DNA of 64,000 bases, taken from NCBI GenBank assembly GCA_964459995.1, contig CAYWOR010000008.1:1-64000 (forward strand), given 5' to 3'. Below the pieces are notes generated by a model, which saw only the letters and a list, made by a program, of their open reading frames with translations, searched no databases and was not told where the DNA came from. Shown here piece after piece: positions 7,363 through 15,136 of this stretch (the stretch's first letter is position 1; every line of letters starts with the position of its first letter). The DNA comes from CAZSHG01 sp964459995. GTDB taxonomy: Bacteria > UBP14 > UBA6098. The translations under genes and the position numbers were made by a program.

Positions 7363-7398
7363 AAAAAAAAACCGGAGAGCCATCGAAAGCTCTCCGGT
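7363..7398 (-). terminator. intrinsic terminator of pruA
   Basis: Read on the minus strand: a 10-bp stem (ACCGGAGAGC at 7371-7380 with its complement at 7389-7398), an 8-nt loop, then a run of nine U. It begins 27 nt beyond the pruA stop. Confidence 0.88.
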
Positions 7399-7424
7399 TG
7401 TGCGTTTTGTTCTGTCTGTCGAGT

Positions 7425-9050
7425 TTAGCCGAGGAAGGGGTATCTGTAGTCCTTCGCCGGGACGAAGGTCTCTTTTACCGTGCGGGTGCTTACCCAGCGG
7501 GTCAGGTTGGCTTTGCTTCCGGCTTTGTCGTTGGTGCCGGAGGCTCTCGCGCCGCCGAAAGGCTGTTGCCCGACCACCGCGCCGGTGGGTTTGTCGTTGA
7601 TGTAGAAATTCCCCGCCGAATTGCGCAGGGCGACGATAGCCTTGTTCACCGCATATCTGTCGATTCCGAAAATCGCGCCGGTGAGGGCGTAGATGCTGGT
7701 CTTGTCGCAGATTTCCAGAGTCTCCTCGTATTTGGCCGGGTCGTAAACATGAATCGTCAGCACCGGGCCGAAGATTTCCTCCTCCATCGTGCGGAAATGG
7801 GGGTTGTCGGTGAGGATGACTGTCGGTTCGATGAAGTAGCCTTTGGATTCATCGTAGTTTCCGCCCATGATAACTTCGGCGTCATTAGCGTTTTTGGCGA
7901 AGTCGATGTATTCCGTGATAGTATCAAATGCGCCCTTGTCAATAACCGCGTTGATGAAGTTGCCGAAATCTTCGACAGTTCCCATCTTCATGGATTTGAG
8001 GTCGCCGTCAAGTTTATCCCGAACGGTAGGCCAGATATTGGCCGGAATATAGGCTCTACTCGCGGCGGAACATTTCTGACCCTGATACTCGAAGGCTCCG
8101 CGGGCGAGAGCTGTCGCGACCTCGTCGGTGTTAGACGATTCGTGGACAAAGACAAAGTCTTTCCCGCCGGTCTCGCCGACGATACGCGGGTAAGATTTAT
8201 ATTTGGCGATGTTGTCGCCGACGGTTTTCCACATATTCTGGAAAACTGCGGTGCTTCCGGTGAAATGGATTCCCGCGAGATGGGGATCGGCCATGACATT
8301 CGGCCCGACCTGACTTCCCGACCCGGGGATGAAGTTGATCACGCCGTCCGGCAGACCGGCATCTTTGAAGAGCTTCATCAGGAAATAGCCGCTGTAAACG
8401 GAGCTGGAAGCGGGTTTCCACAGCGAAACATTGCCCATAAGCGCGGGCGCCGAGGGGAGGTTACCCGCAATCGAAGTGAAATTGAATGGAGTTACTGCGA
8501 AAACAAAACCTTCCAGCGGGCGATATTCCACGAAGTTCCACATGCCGGGGTTGCTTCCGGGCTGTTCCTCGTAAAGTTCCATGGCGTAGTAGGCGTTGAA
8601 GCGCCAGAAGTCGATAAGCTCGCATGCCGAGTCGATTTCCGCCTGGAAAGCGTTTTTGCTCTGCCCGAGCATTGTCGCGGCGTTGACGATATAGCGATGC
8701 GGCCCGGCAAGAAGTTCGGCGGCTTTCAGGAAGATGGCCGCGCGGGTTTCCCATGGGGTTTCCGCCCATGTTTTGCGGGCTTCGAGGGCGGCGTTCACTG
8801 CCATCTTAATCTCTTCGGGGCCGGCTTTGTGGTATTTCGCCAATAAATGCCCATGCTCATGGGGAGCGCGGCATTCGTCCATTTTGCCCGTCCGAATCTC
8901 TTTTCCGCCGATAATCAGAGGAATCTCAAACTCCTTCGATTTCAACTCGGCAAGAGCCAATTTTAACGATTTTGTCTCGGGACTCCCCGGAGCGTAAGAT
9001 TTTACTGGTTCGTTCTCCGGTTTGGGCACTCTTAATTTTCCGTTAAACAT
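7425..9050 (-). CDS. pruA: L-glutamate gamma-semialdehyde dehydrogenase (P5C dehydrogenase)
   Basis: 541 residues from the ATG at 9050, chosen because AAGGATG precedes it and the upstream extension lacks a site. It oxidises glutamate semialdehyde, formed from proline or arginine, to glutamate with NAD+. The aldehyde-dehydrogenase core is clear: cofactor-binding TPFNFTSIAGNL, GSTAVF, the general-base region VGETGGKDF, the nucleophilic cysteine in YQGQKCSAASR, and EEEIFGPVLTI. Length and N-terminal architecture match the monofunctional ALDH4A1-type enzyme, without a fused proline dehydrogenase. It is divergent from the sensor kinase at 9202. No proline dehydrogenase lies next to it. Confidence 0.93.
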   Translation of the reverse strand: MFNGKLRVPKPENEPVKSYAPGSPETKSLKLALAELKSKEFEIPLIIGGKEIRTGKMDECRAPHEHGHLLAKYHKAGPEEIKMAVNAALEARKTWAETPWETRAAIFLKAAELLAGPHRYIVNAATMLGQSKNAFQAEIDSACELIDFWRFNAYYAMELYEEQPGSNPGMWNFVEYRPLEGFVFAVTPFNFTSIAGNLPSAPALMGNVSLWKPASSSVYSGYFLMKLFKDAGLPDGVINFIPGSGSQVGPNVMADPHLAGIHFTGSTAVFQNMWKTVGDNIAKYKSYPRIVGETGGKDFVFVHESSNTDEVATALARGAFEYQGQKCSAASRAYIPANIWPTVRDKLDGDLKSMKMGTVEDFGNFINAVIDKGAFDTITEYIDFAKNANDAEVIMGGNYDESKGYFIEPTVILTDNPHFRTMEEEIFGPVLTIHVYDPAKYEETLEICDKTSIYALTGAIFGIDRYAVNKAIVALRNSAGNFYINDKPTGAVVGQQPFGGARASGTNDKAGSKANLTRWVSTRTVKETFVPAKDYRYPFLG

Positions 9051-9086
9051 ATCATCCTTTCGTAATAGTTCCAAAGTTCGACCCAA

Positions 9087-9114
9087 ATTATAGGAAACAG
9101 AAAAAATTTATCAA
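9087..9114 (-). promoter_or_regulatory. promoter of pruA
   Basis: On the minus strand: -35 TTGATA (9114-9109), 16-bp spacer, -10 TATAAT (9092-9087). It is back to back with the kinase promoter. Confidence 0.65.
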
Positions 9115-9164
9115 GCTAAAATTAGCATTCTGCTTTTTGTTCCAAAGAAAAAGAGCGCTGAAGT

Positions 9165-9193
9165 TTGACATTCAGTTTTTAAATATATATAAT
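9165..9193 (+). promoter_or_regulatory. promoter of the GAF-PAS histidine kinase, probably leaderless
   Basis: -35 TTGACA (9165-9170), 17-bp spacer, -10 TATAAT (9188-9193). Only 8 nt separate the -10 box from the ATG at 9202, so transcription should start at or next to the start codon. No Shine-Dalgarno sequence is present. Confidence 0.7.
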
Positions 9194-9201
9194 TTGTCGC
9201 T

Positions 9202-10875
9202 ATGGATAACTGTCAAGGCAATAATGACGAGCAAAAGCCGGTTGTTACCGAGGACGACGCGAGAACAGGAGAGATTTTGCGAAGAATCCTACCGATAATC
9301 TATAAACTTCGCGACGCGCAAACCGCCGGAGAAAAATTCGATCTTCTTGCCGAGGGTATCCGACTAACAGGATGGCAAAGAGTCCATCTTTACGTTATAG
9401 ATTTTAGCGCTGGAGATTTACGCTCAGCCGCTTCGAAAGGCCTCACCGAAGAGCAAGTCGAGAAACTTCGTAAAAATCCTTTGAAACTCAAAGACATAGA
9501 ATACATCTTCCAGCCCAAATATGAGAAGTTCAAGATCGGCAGAAGTTATTATTTCCCATACGATTGCGGCGACGGTTTCATCGAGAAGAAACGTGCTACT
9601 GGAGTCCACAGCTCGATACATACTGATAAAGCCCAAGCATGGCACCCGGAGGATATACTCTATTTCCCGATCCTCGATCTTTACGGGAAGATTATGGGGG
9701 TTGTTTCTGTCGATGATCCTATTTCCGGCGAAAAACCCACCGAAGAAAGCCTCAGTATTGTCGAACTTCTTATCGACTACGCAACCGCCATTCTCACGGA
9801 GACAGAGTATCAGGATTATTTCAGCAAAACCCGCGGCCTAATCTCGAGGCTTTTCGATCTCTCGCCAGCGATGATCTTTGTCATAGACGAAAAGAACAAA
9901 ATCATCGACATCAACGATTCTGTTTCAAAACATCTCGGCTATATGCCATCAGATTTAATTAACCGAAATGAATCGGTTATCTTCTCCTCAGATATCGAAT
10001 TCGAGGAGATGACAAAAGGGCGTAATAACGGCGTTTATAACGGCGAGGTGCTTCTCTCAAAGAAAGACGGTAGCGATCTTTGGGGCTATACCAGTAGTGT
10101 GCCAGTTTTTGACACTAATGGCAAAATTGATGGTTATATCACATCTATCGTTGATATAACCGAATCGAAACAACTTCAGAGATACTTAATTCGCGCCGAA
10201 AAACTTGCCGGAATCGGTGTCCTCGCAAGCGGAATTGCCCACGAAATAAATAATCCTCTCTATGCCATTCTCGGCCTTGCAGAGGAATTACTCACCGAAA
10301 AAGACCTTTCCCCAAAAATGGAAAGTATGATCGACGAGATAATCTTCAACACGGAAGAAGCCGCAACGATAGTCAAAAACCTTTCCACATACGCCTATTC
10401 CGCGAAAACAGAATCATCGAGTTCCGTAGATTTAAACGATGTCATAAAGAACGCTATCGGGGTTATGGAAAGAACCTCTGCAACAAAGGGAGTTATTTTC
10501 GATCTCGATTTGGCAGAAGTTCCCTCTGTGCAAGCCTCAACCGGCGAAATAACGCAGGTCATCGGAAATGTCCTTTCCAACGCGGTCGATTCTATGCCCG
10601 ATGGTGGCCTCGTTTCTATTAAGACGCGCAAAGTCGGAAATAATGTCGAGTGCCGAATCCGCGATACAGGAACCGGTATCCCCGAAGAGGTTCGAGATAG
10701 GGTTTTCGACCCGTTCTTCACAACCAAAGAGGTCGGAAGCGGCACCGGACTCGGGTTGTATGTTTGCTATCGAATATTGACTAAACATAGAGGAAGTATT
10801 GCTGTAGAAAATACATCCTGTGGCGGCACATGTTTCCTCATAACCCTTCCACTATCGAATGATGCAGAATTATAA
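9202..10875 (+). CDS. cytosolic GAF-PAS sensor histidine kinase
   Basis: 557 residues without membrane segments. Residues about 30-195 form a GAF-like sensory domain. Residues about 212-325 are a PAS domain (LFDLSPAMIFVIDEKNKIIDIN). The dimerisation helix carries the phospho-acceptor histidine near residue 346 in GIAHEINNPLYAILG. The ATPase domain follows, with N box NVLSNAVDSMPDGG, G1 box RDTGTGIPEE and G2 box GSGTGLGLYV. The HEINNP sequence fits NtrB/PAS-kinase subfamilies. The gene overlaps the HD-GYP regulator by 17 nt, so the two are surely a cognate pair. The ligand sensed cannot be read from sequence. Confidence 0.88.
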   Translation: MDNCQGNNDEQKPVVTEDDARTGEILRRILPIIYKLRDAQTAGEKFDLLAEGIRLTGWQRVHLYVIDFSAGDLRSAASKGLTEEQVEKLRKNPLKLKDIEYIFQPKYEKFKIGRSYYFPYDCGDGFIEKKRATGVHSSIHTDKAQAWHPEDILYFPILDLYGKIMGVVSVDDPISGEKPTEESLSIVELLIDYATAILTETEYQDYFSKTRGLISRLFDLSPAMIFVIDEKNKIIDINDSVSKHLGYMPSDLINRNESVIFSSDIEFEEMTKGRNNGVYNGEVLLSKKDGSDLWGYTSSVPVFDTNGKIDGYITSIVDITESKQLQRYLIRAEKLAGIGVLASGIAHEINNPLYAILGLAEELLTEKDLSPKMESMIDEIIFNTEEAATIVKNLSTYAYSAKTESSSSVDLNDVIKNAIGVMERTSATKGVIFDLDLAEVPSVQASTGEITQVIGNVLSNAVDSMPDGGLVSIKTRKVGNNVECRIRDTGTGIPEEVRDRVFDPFFTTKEVGSGTGLGLYVCYRILTKHRGSIAVENTSCGGTCFLITLPLSNDAEL

Positions 10876-11929
10876 AGCAAGAATATTAGTTCTGGACGAT
10901 GAAGAAAGAGTCCGCAAAATTATCGGCCTTCAGTTGGAGCGCGAAGGCTACGAAGTCGAATTGGTTGACTCCGGCGATAAAGCAATGGAGTTTCTCAAAA
11001 AGGGCGAGCAGTTCGACCTGATGATCTCCGATGTCAAAATGCCGGGCACCAGTGGCACTGATGTGCTTAAATTCGCCGCCGAAAGAGCGCCTCTTATGCC
11101 GGTTATTATGCTAACCGGCGTAGTAAGTGTCGAAACAGCCGTTAGCGCGATGAGATCGGGGGCATTCGACTATCTGATGAAACCGATTACTCGAAAAGAC
11201 CTTATTCCCACTGTCGAGAAGGCCCTGGCCTATGGAAGGCTCATCCAATACAACCGCAAACTCGAGCTTGAAAACAAAGCTTATCAGGCGGAGTTAGAAG
11301 CGCAGGTCGAGGAGCGCACGCGTGAACTTTCGGAAGCATTCGAACAGCTGAAAATTGTCCATATGGACACCGTGCGAATTCTCTCCGGAGCCATCGAAGA
11401 GAAAGATCATTATATCCGCGGACACTCGAATCGATGCAGAATAATGGCGCATCACATCGCCGAATCGATAGGATACACTCAGCGCCAATTGGACATGCTC
11501 GATTTCGGTTCGCTCCTTCATGATATTGGCAAAATCGCTATCGACAGCAAGATCCTCAACAAACCGGGACCGCTCAACCCCGACGAAATGAAATTAGTCC
11601 AAACCCACCCTCTTATCGGCGAAAGAATCGTAAGCAAGGTTTCCTTCTTCTCCGAGATTGTCCCTATGATACGCTGGCATCACGAAAGATGGGATGGAAA
11701 GGGCTACCCGGACGGATTGAAAGAGGAGGAAATTCCAGTCGGTTCTCGCATTCTAAATGTCGTCGATTCCTACGATGCAATGACCTCGGACAGATCTTAC
11801 CGCCTTGCTCTTTCCTCGGACAGGGCATTGGAGAACATCCGCCATGATTCCGGCCAACAATTCGACCCCGAAATAGTCGAGGTTTTCCTTCGCGAGAAAT
11901 CCTATGAACTAATTCACGATTTTAGCTGA
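10859..11929 (+). CDS. response regulator with HD-GYP output (c-di-GMP phosphodiesterase type)
   Basis: 356 residues. The receiver domain (1-125) shows the acidic pair DDEE, the phospho-accepting Asp58 in MISDVKMPG and the lysine in LMKPI. A coiled-coil linker (about 130-165, QAELEAQVEERTRELSEAFEQ) leads to an HD-GYP domain with LLHDIGKIAI and the intact HHERWDGKGYPDGL motif, so hydrolysis of c-di-GMP is expected. The layout matches RpfG-type regulators. It overlaps and is translated with the upstream kinase. Confidence 0.9.
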   Translation: MMQNYKARILVLDDEERVRKIIGLQLEREGYEVELVDSGDKAMEFLKKGEQFDLMISDVKMPGTSGTDVLKFAAERAPLMPVIMLTGVVSVETAVSAMRSGAFDYLMKPITRKDLIPTVEKALAYGRLIQYNRKLELENKAYQAELEAQVEERTRELSEAFEQLKIVHMDTVRILSGAIEEKDHYIRGHSNRCRIMAHHIAESIGYTQRQLDMLDFGSLLHDIGKIAIDSKILNKPGPLNPDEMKLVQTHPLIGERIVSKVSFFSEIVPMIRWHHERWDGKGYPDGLKEEEIPVGSRILNVVDSYDAMTSDRSYRLALSSDRALENIRHDSGQQFDPEIVEVFLREKSYELIHDFS

Positions 11930-12084
11930 GCCGGACAACAATACTACAAACGATTCTGATTCCCTCGATGAGTCTATTTCGAACCATCGGAATATAACTC
12001 CACAGAACTTTTTTTTTCAACTTCCCCTTGCGAAGTTTGTATCCTGACTATATAATAAGATACTTTTGGAAAACTCTAAATATA
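11930..12084. other. short spacer before scpA
   Basis: 155 bp between the HD-GYP gene and scpA. No terminator hairpin is evident. It contains a T-rich tract and the scpA promoter. Confidence 0.4.
12028..12056 (+). promoter_or_regulatory. promoter of the scpAB-rluB-murI operon
   Basis: -35 TTGCGA (12028-12033), 17-bp spacer, consensus -10 TATAAT (12051-12056). It implies a leader of about 20 nt before the scpA ATG at 12085. Confidence 0.65.
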
Positions 12085-12834
12085 ATGACCCCTGATAAAA
12101 AAATACAGGACGAACGTTGCAGAATCCACCTCGATGTCTTCGAGGGGCCTCTCGATCTGCTTCTTTATCTCATCAAGCGTGATGAGATAGACATCTACGA
12201 CATTCCAATAAATCATGTTGTCAAGGAATACATATCCTTTCTCGACGAGATGGAGCAACTCGATCTGAATATCGCCGGCGAATATCTTCTGATGGCATCC
12301 CTGTTGATGAGCATCAAGGCGCGGATGCTTCTACCCAAACCCGAAATCAACACCGACGAAATCGAGGATGCACGTCAGGAATTAGTTGACATGCTTGTCG
12401 ATTACGAGCTTTTCAAAAAGGTCTCCGAAGAACTTGTCAGAAGGCGCGAGGAACAGGGAAGACTCTATCCCAAAGGTGCTTGTCCCGATTTAGCAAATCT
12501 TTCGCAATATGCCGCTCAAGAAGAGCTTCTCAGCTATGATTTCTACTCCCTCGTCCGAACCGCTTGGGAAATGCTCAAACAGCAGGATAGAATAATCCCC
12601 GGTTTCGAGGGCGAAGATGTCGATGTCGGCGAACGTATGGAACATATTCTCGAGTATCTTCAGATGAACAAACGCGCCCAATTCATCGAGCTATTCCCAG
12701 AAAAAACTACACCCATGATGTTTGTAGCAACATTTATAGGTCTTCTCGAGTTGATTAAAAACAAAAACGTTCGTGTTTATCAACGTTCGATATTCGGCAA
12801 CATTTGGATATTCCCACTTACGGAGGAATCTTGA
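12085..12834 (+). CDS. scpA: segregation and condensation protein A
   Basis: 249 residues. This is the kleisin subunit that bridges SMC heads and recruits ScpB for chromosome condensation. The N-terminal signature FEGPLDLLLYLIKRDEIDIYDIPI is diagnostic. The middle segment LNIAGEYLLMASLLMSIKARMLLP and the C-terminal winged-helix part (MFVATFIGLLELIKNKNVRVYQ) are also typical. I chose the ATG at 12085, since the frame to the left overlaps the promoter. The stop overlaps the scpB start by three bases. Confidence 0.95.
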   Translation: MTPDKKIQDERCRIHLDVFEGPLDLLLYLIKRDEIDIYDIPINHVVKEYISFLDEMEQLDLNIAGEYLLMASLLMSIKARMLLPKPEINTDEIEDARQELVDMLVDYELFKKVSEELVRRREEQGRLYPKGACPDLANLSQYAAQEELLSYDFYSLVRTAWEMLKQQDRIIPGFEGEDVDVGERMEHILEYLQMNKRAQFIELFPEKTTPMMFVATFIGLLELIKNKNVRVYQRSIFGNIWIFPLTEES

Positions 12835-13439
12835 GCGACTTTTTGAAAAAAGGCATTATCGAAGCTCTTATTTTCGCCTCTCCACGGCCAGTAACCGCTA
12901 AGGAGATTGCAAAGTTAGGCGAATTCAACTCCCCGGCGGAAGTCGAAACTATCGTCGAGGAACTCAATCGGTTTTACGAAGACAGCCATCGTGCTTTTAG
13001 GATTAAGAAAATCGCCGGCGGTTACCAATATTTCACTATAAATTCATATGCCCCATATGTTTCGGAGCTATTTCGCGAAAAAACCAAATTCCGTCTATCC
13101 CGCGCTATGCTCGAGGTTCTCAGCATAATCGCTATCAAACAGCCAATCACAAAACCGGTCATCGATAAAATCCGCGGCTCAGAAAGCTCCGCGTCAGTTA
13201 ACAGCCTTCTCGAAGCTGGTTTAATTACCGTCAAAGGCCGCCAAAAAACGCCCGGAAAACCATTCATCTACGGCACTACTGAGGAATTCCTTAAAATTTT
13301 CGGCCTCGAAAGCATCGACGAAATTCCAAACGAAGAGGAAATCAAACAGCTTTTCGAAGATCGTATTCGCGAAGAGGTTGAAGTCGAAGAAACACCCGCC
13401 CCGCAAGATGTCGAGGAGGCGAATGGCGAAGAGGCTTAA
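12831..13439 (+). CDS. scpB: segregation and condensation protein B
   Basis: 202 residues with a TTG start at 12831, chosen because GGAGG lies just upstream. ScpB dimers of tandem winged helices bind ScpA in the SMC complex. Family hallmarks are IIEALIFASPRPVTAKEIAKL, the helix FRLSRAMLEVLSIIAIKQPITKPVIDKIRG, then LITVKGRQKTPGKPFIYGTTEEFLKIFGL. The acidic, glutamate-rich C-terminal tail (EEVEVEETPAPQ) is variable in the family. It overlaps scpA and the following pseudouridine synthase, indicating translational coupling. Confidence 0.95.
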   Translation: MSDFLKKGIIEALIFASPRPVTAKEIAKLGEFNSPAEVETIVEELNRFYEDSHRAFRIKKIAGGYQYFTINSYAPYVSELFREKTKFRLSRAMLEVLSIIAIKQPITKPVIDKIRGSESSASVNSLLEAGLITVKGRQKTPGKPFIYGTTEEFLKIFGLESIDEIPNEEEIKQLFEDRIREEVEVEETPAPQDVEEANGEEA

Positions 13440-14169
13440 TGTTTTCGTTGCAAGAGCGACCGGGCTTTCTCGCAGAGCCGCCGACAAAGTAATTTTCGAC
13501 GGTAGAGTCAGCATCGACGGCGAAATTGTCATCGAACCAGGAAGGCAGGTAGATACCAACAACCTTGTAGCTTACAACGGAAATCCGCTGGCTCTCCCCA
13601 ACGAGCCTATTTGGCTTCTTCTCAACAAACCGAAGGGCTATATCACAACACGCAAAGACGAGTCCGGCCGCCGAACGGTTATGGATCTATTGCCAGAGCA
13701 TCTCCGCGGTTTGTTCCCAGTCGGAAGACTCGATTTCGACACGGAGGGAGTGTTGCTCTTCACCAACGACGGCGAAACCGCCCACAAAATGCTTCACCCC
13801 GGTTTTGAAATCGAGAGGGTTTACAGAGCTTTTCTCTCGACGAGGATAAAACCCTCGGATATCGACTTGGCGCGCAAAGGGATACTTCTCGATGGCAGAA
13901 GCGCTTTGCCAGTGAATATCATTTGTTCAAATTATGGCGAATCGCGTTCGGTTTGCGAAATAACCCTCGCGGAGGGGCGTTATCACGAAGTCAAACGTTT
14001 TTTTAAAGCGCTCGGTTACGAAGTTACAAGCCTCGAACGGCTTTCCCATGCGGGAATTAGCGCCGAAGGCCTTAATCGAAGCGAATGGCGGCTTCTTAAG
14101 AAATCCGAAATCGAAGCGCTTAAATCCAGATTGGAGCACAAAATTGACCAGCGACAGAATTCAAAATAG
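13423..14169 (+). CDS. rluB: 23S rRNA pseudouridine synthase, RsuA/RluB family
   Basis: 248 residues from the ATG at 13423, preceded by GAGGAGG and overlapping scpB by 17 nt. The N-terminal S4 RNA-binding domain (RLNVFVARATGLSRRAADKVI...GRVSIDGEIV) precedes the synthase core. The core contains LLNKPKGYITT and the catalytic aspartate in PVGRLDFDTEGVLLFTNDG. The scpA-scpB-rluB order is widespread and supports RluB (23S position 2605) over RsuA, but the exact target is inferred. Confidence 0.9.
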   Translation: MAKRLNVFVARATGLSRRAADKVIFDGRVSIDGEIVIEPGRQVDTNNLVAYNGNPLALPNEPIWLLLNKPKGYITTRKDESGRRTVMDLLPEHLRGLFPVGRLDFDTEGVLLFTNDGETAHKMLHPGFEIERVYRAFLSTRIKPSDIDLARKGILLDGRSALPVNIICSNYGESRSVCEITLAEGRYHEVKRFFKALGYEVTSLERLSHAGISAEGLNRSEWRLLKKSEIEALKSRLEHKIDQRQNSK

Positions 14170-14959
14170 CCCCATAGGCGTCTTCGACAGCGGACTAGGC
14201 GGATTATCCGTTGTGAGGGAGCTTTTTCGCCAACTTCCGAACGAACAAATACTCTATTTCGGCGACACCGCACGATTCCCCTACGGAACTCGAAGCGCTG
14301 AAAGAGTTACCGAAATGGCTCTTCAGGACGCACGTTTTCTGGTCGGATTAGGCGTAAAAATGATTCTTGTTGCTTGTAATACCGCCTCCAGCGTGGCAAT
14401 GGATAGGCTCGAAAAAGAAATTCCTGTGCCAATAATAGGTGTTGTCGAACCGGGCGCAAAGGCCGCCGCAAAAATTACTCGAAACGGAAAAGTCGGGATT
14501 ATCGGAACACGAGCAACGATTGCTTCGAAAAGTTATCAAAAAGCTATCGAGCGCCAAAATGCCTCTATCGAAAGCTTTTCCGCCGCATGTCCCCTTTTCG
14601 TCTCCCTCGCTGAGGAGGGATGGACCACCGGCGAAATTCCAGAGATGATTGCGGAAAAATATCTCGCCGAAATCCGCGAGTCGGGAGTCGATACTTTGAT
14701 ACTCGGATGCACCCATTATCCAATGCTTCGAGGAACAATCGCGAAGATTATGGGGAATGGGGTCGCATTGGTCGATTCCGCCGAATCGACAGTCGAAGAG
14801 GTGAAAGCCTTCCTCGTAGAGAAGAATCTTCGAAGTCAAATCCCTCAACCAAGCCATAAATTCATGGTAAGCGATGCCCCCGAAAGATTCTGCCAAATCG
14901 GCGGGATGTTTGTAGGGAAAGATATTTTGTCCGCCGACAAAGTTACACTTGAAGATTGA
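14144..14959 (+). CDS. murI: glutamate racemase
   Basis: 271 residues from the TTG at 14144, where GGAG lies seven bases upstream. The start is inside the end of the pseudouridine synthase gene. It converts L- to D-glutamate for peptidoglycan. Both catalytic cysteines are present in their motifs (VACNTASS and LGCTHYPML), along with the N-terminal GVFDSGLGGLSVVREL and GDTARFPYG substrate loops. It is the last gene of the scpA operon. No hairpin follows before the next promoter at 14999. Confidence 0.95.
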   Translation: MTSDRIQNSPIGVFDSGLGGLSVVRELFRQLPNEQILYFGDTARFPYGTRSAERVTEMALQDARFLVGLGVKMILVACNTASSVAMDRLEKEIPVPIIGVVEPGAKAAAKITRNGKVGIIGTRATIASKSYQKAIERQNASIESFSAACPLFVSLAEEGWTTGEIPEMIAEKYLAEIRESGVDTLILGCTHYPMLRGTIAKIMGNGVALVDSAESTVEEVKAFLVEKNLRSQIPQPSHKFMVSDAPERFCQIGGMFVGKDILSADKVTLED

Positions 14960-14998
14960 AGGTATCTTACATATATTAATCCAATGAACTTTTTTTGC

Positions 14999-15026
14999 TT
15001 GACATATAAAAAGCCAAACTTATATT
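14999..15026 (+). promoter_or_regulatory. promoter of the giant surface-protein operon
   Basis: Consensus -35 TTGACA (14999-15004), 16-bp spacer, -10 TATATT (15021-15026). This gives a leader of about 105 nt before the GTG at 15137, which is preceded by AGGAGG. Confidence 0.7.
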
Positions 15027-15136
15027 TAACTATAAGAAGCGACTGTTATTTACAACGAGTTTTTCAGAAAGAACTATAGGAAAACGACATAACTATTTGT
15101 AATAAAAGGCGTTACGTCTTGCGCCAGGAGGATAAA

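Noticed and set aside
7350..8846. A 498-residue plus-strand open frame opposite pruA
   Set aside because: It is antisense to a complete, unmistakable pruA, has no ribosome site, and its composition simply reflects the complementary codons.
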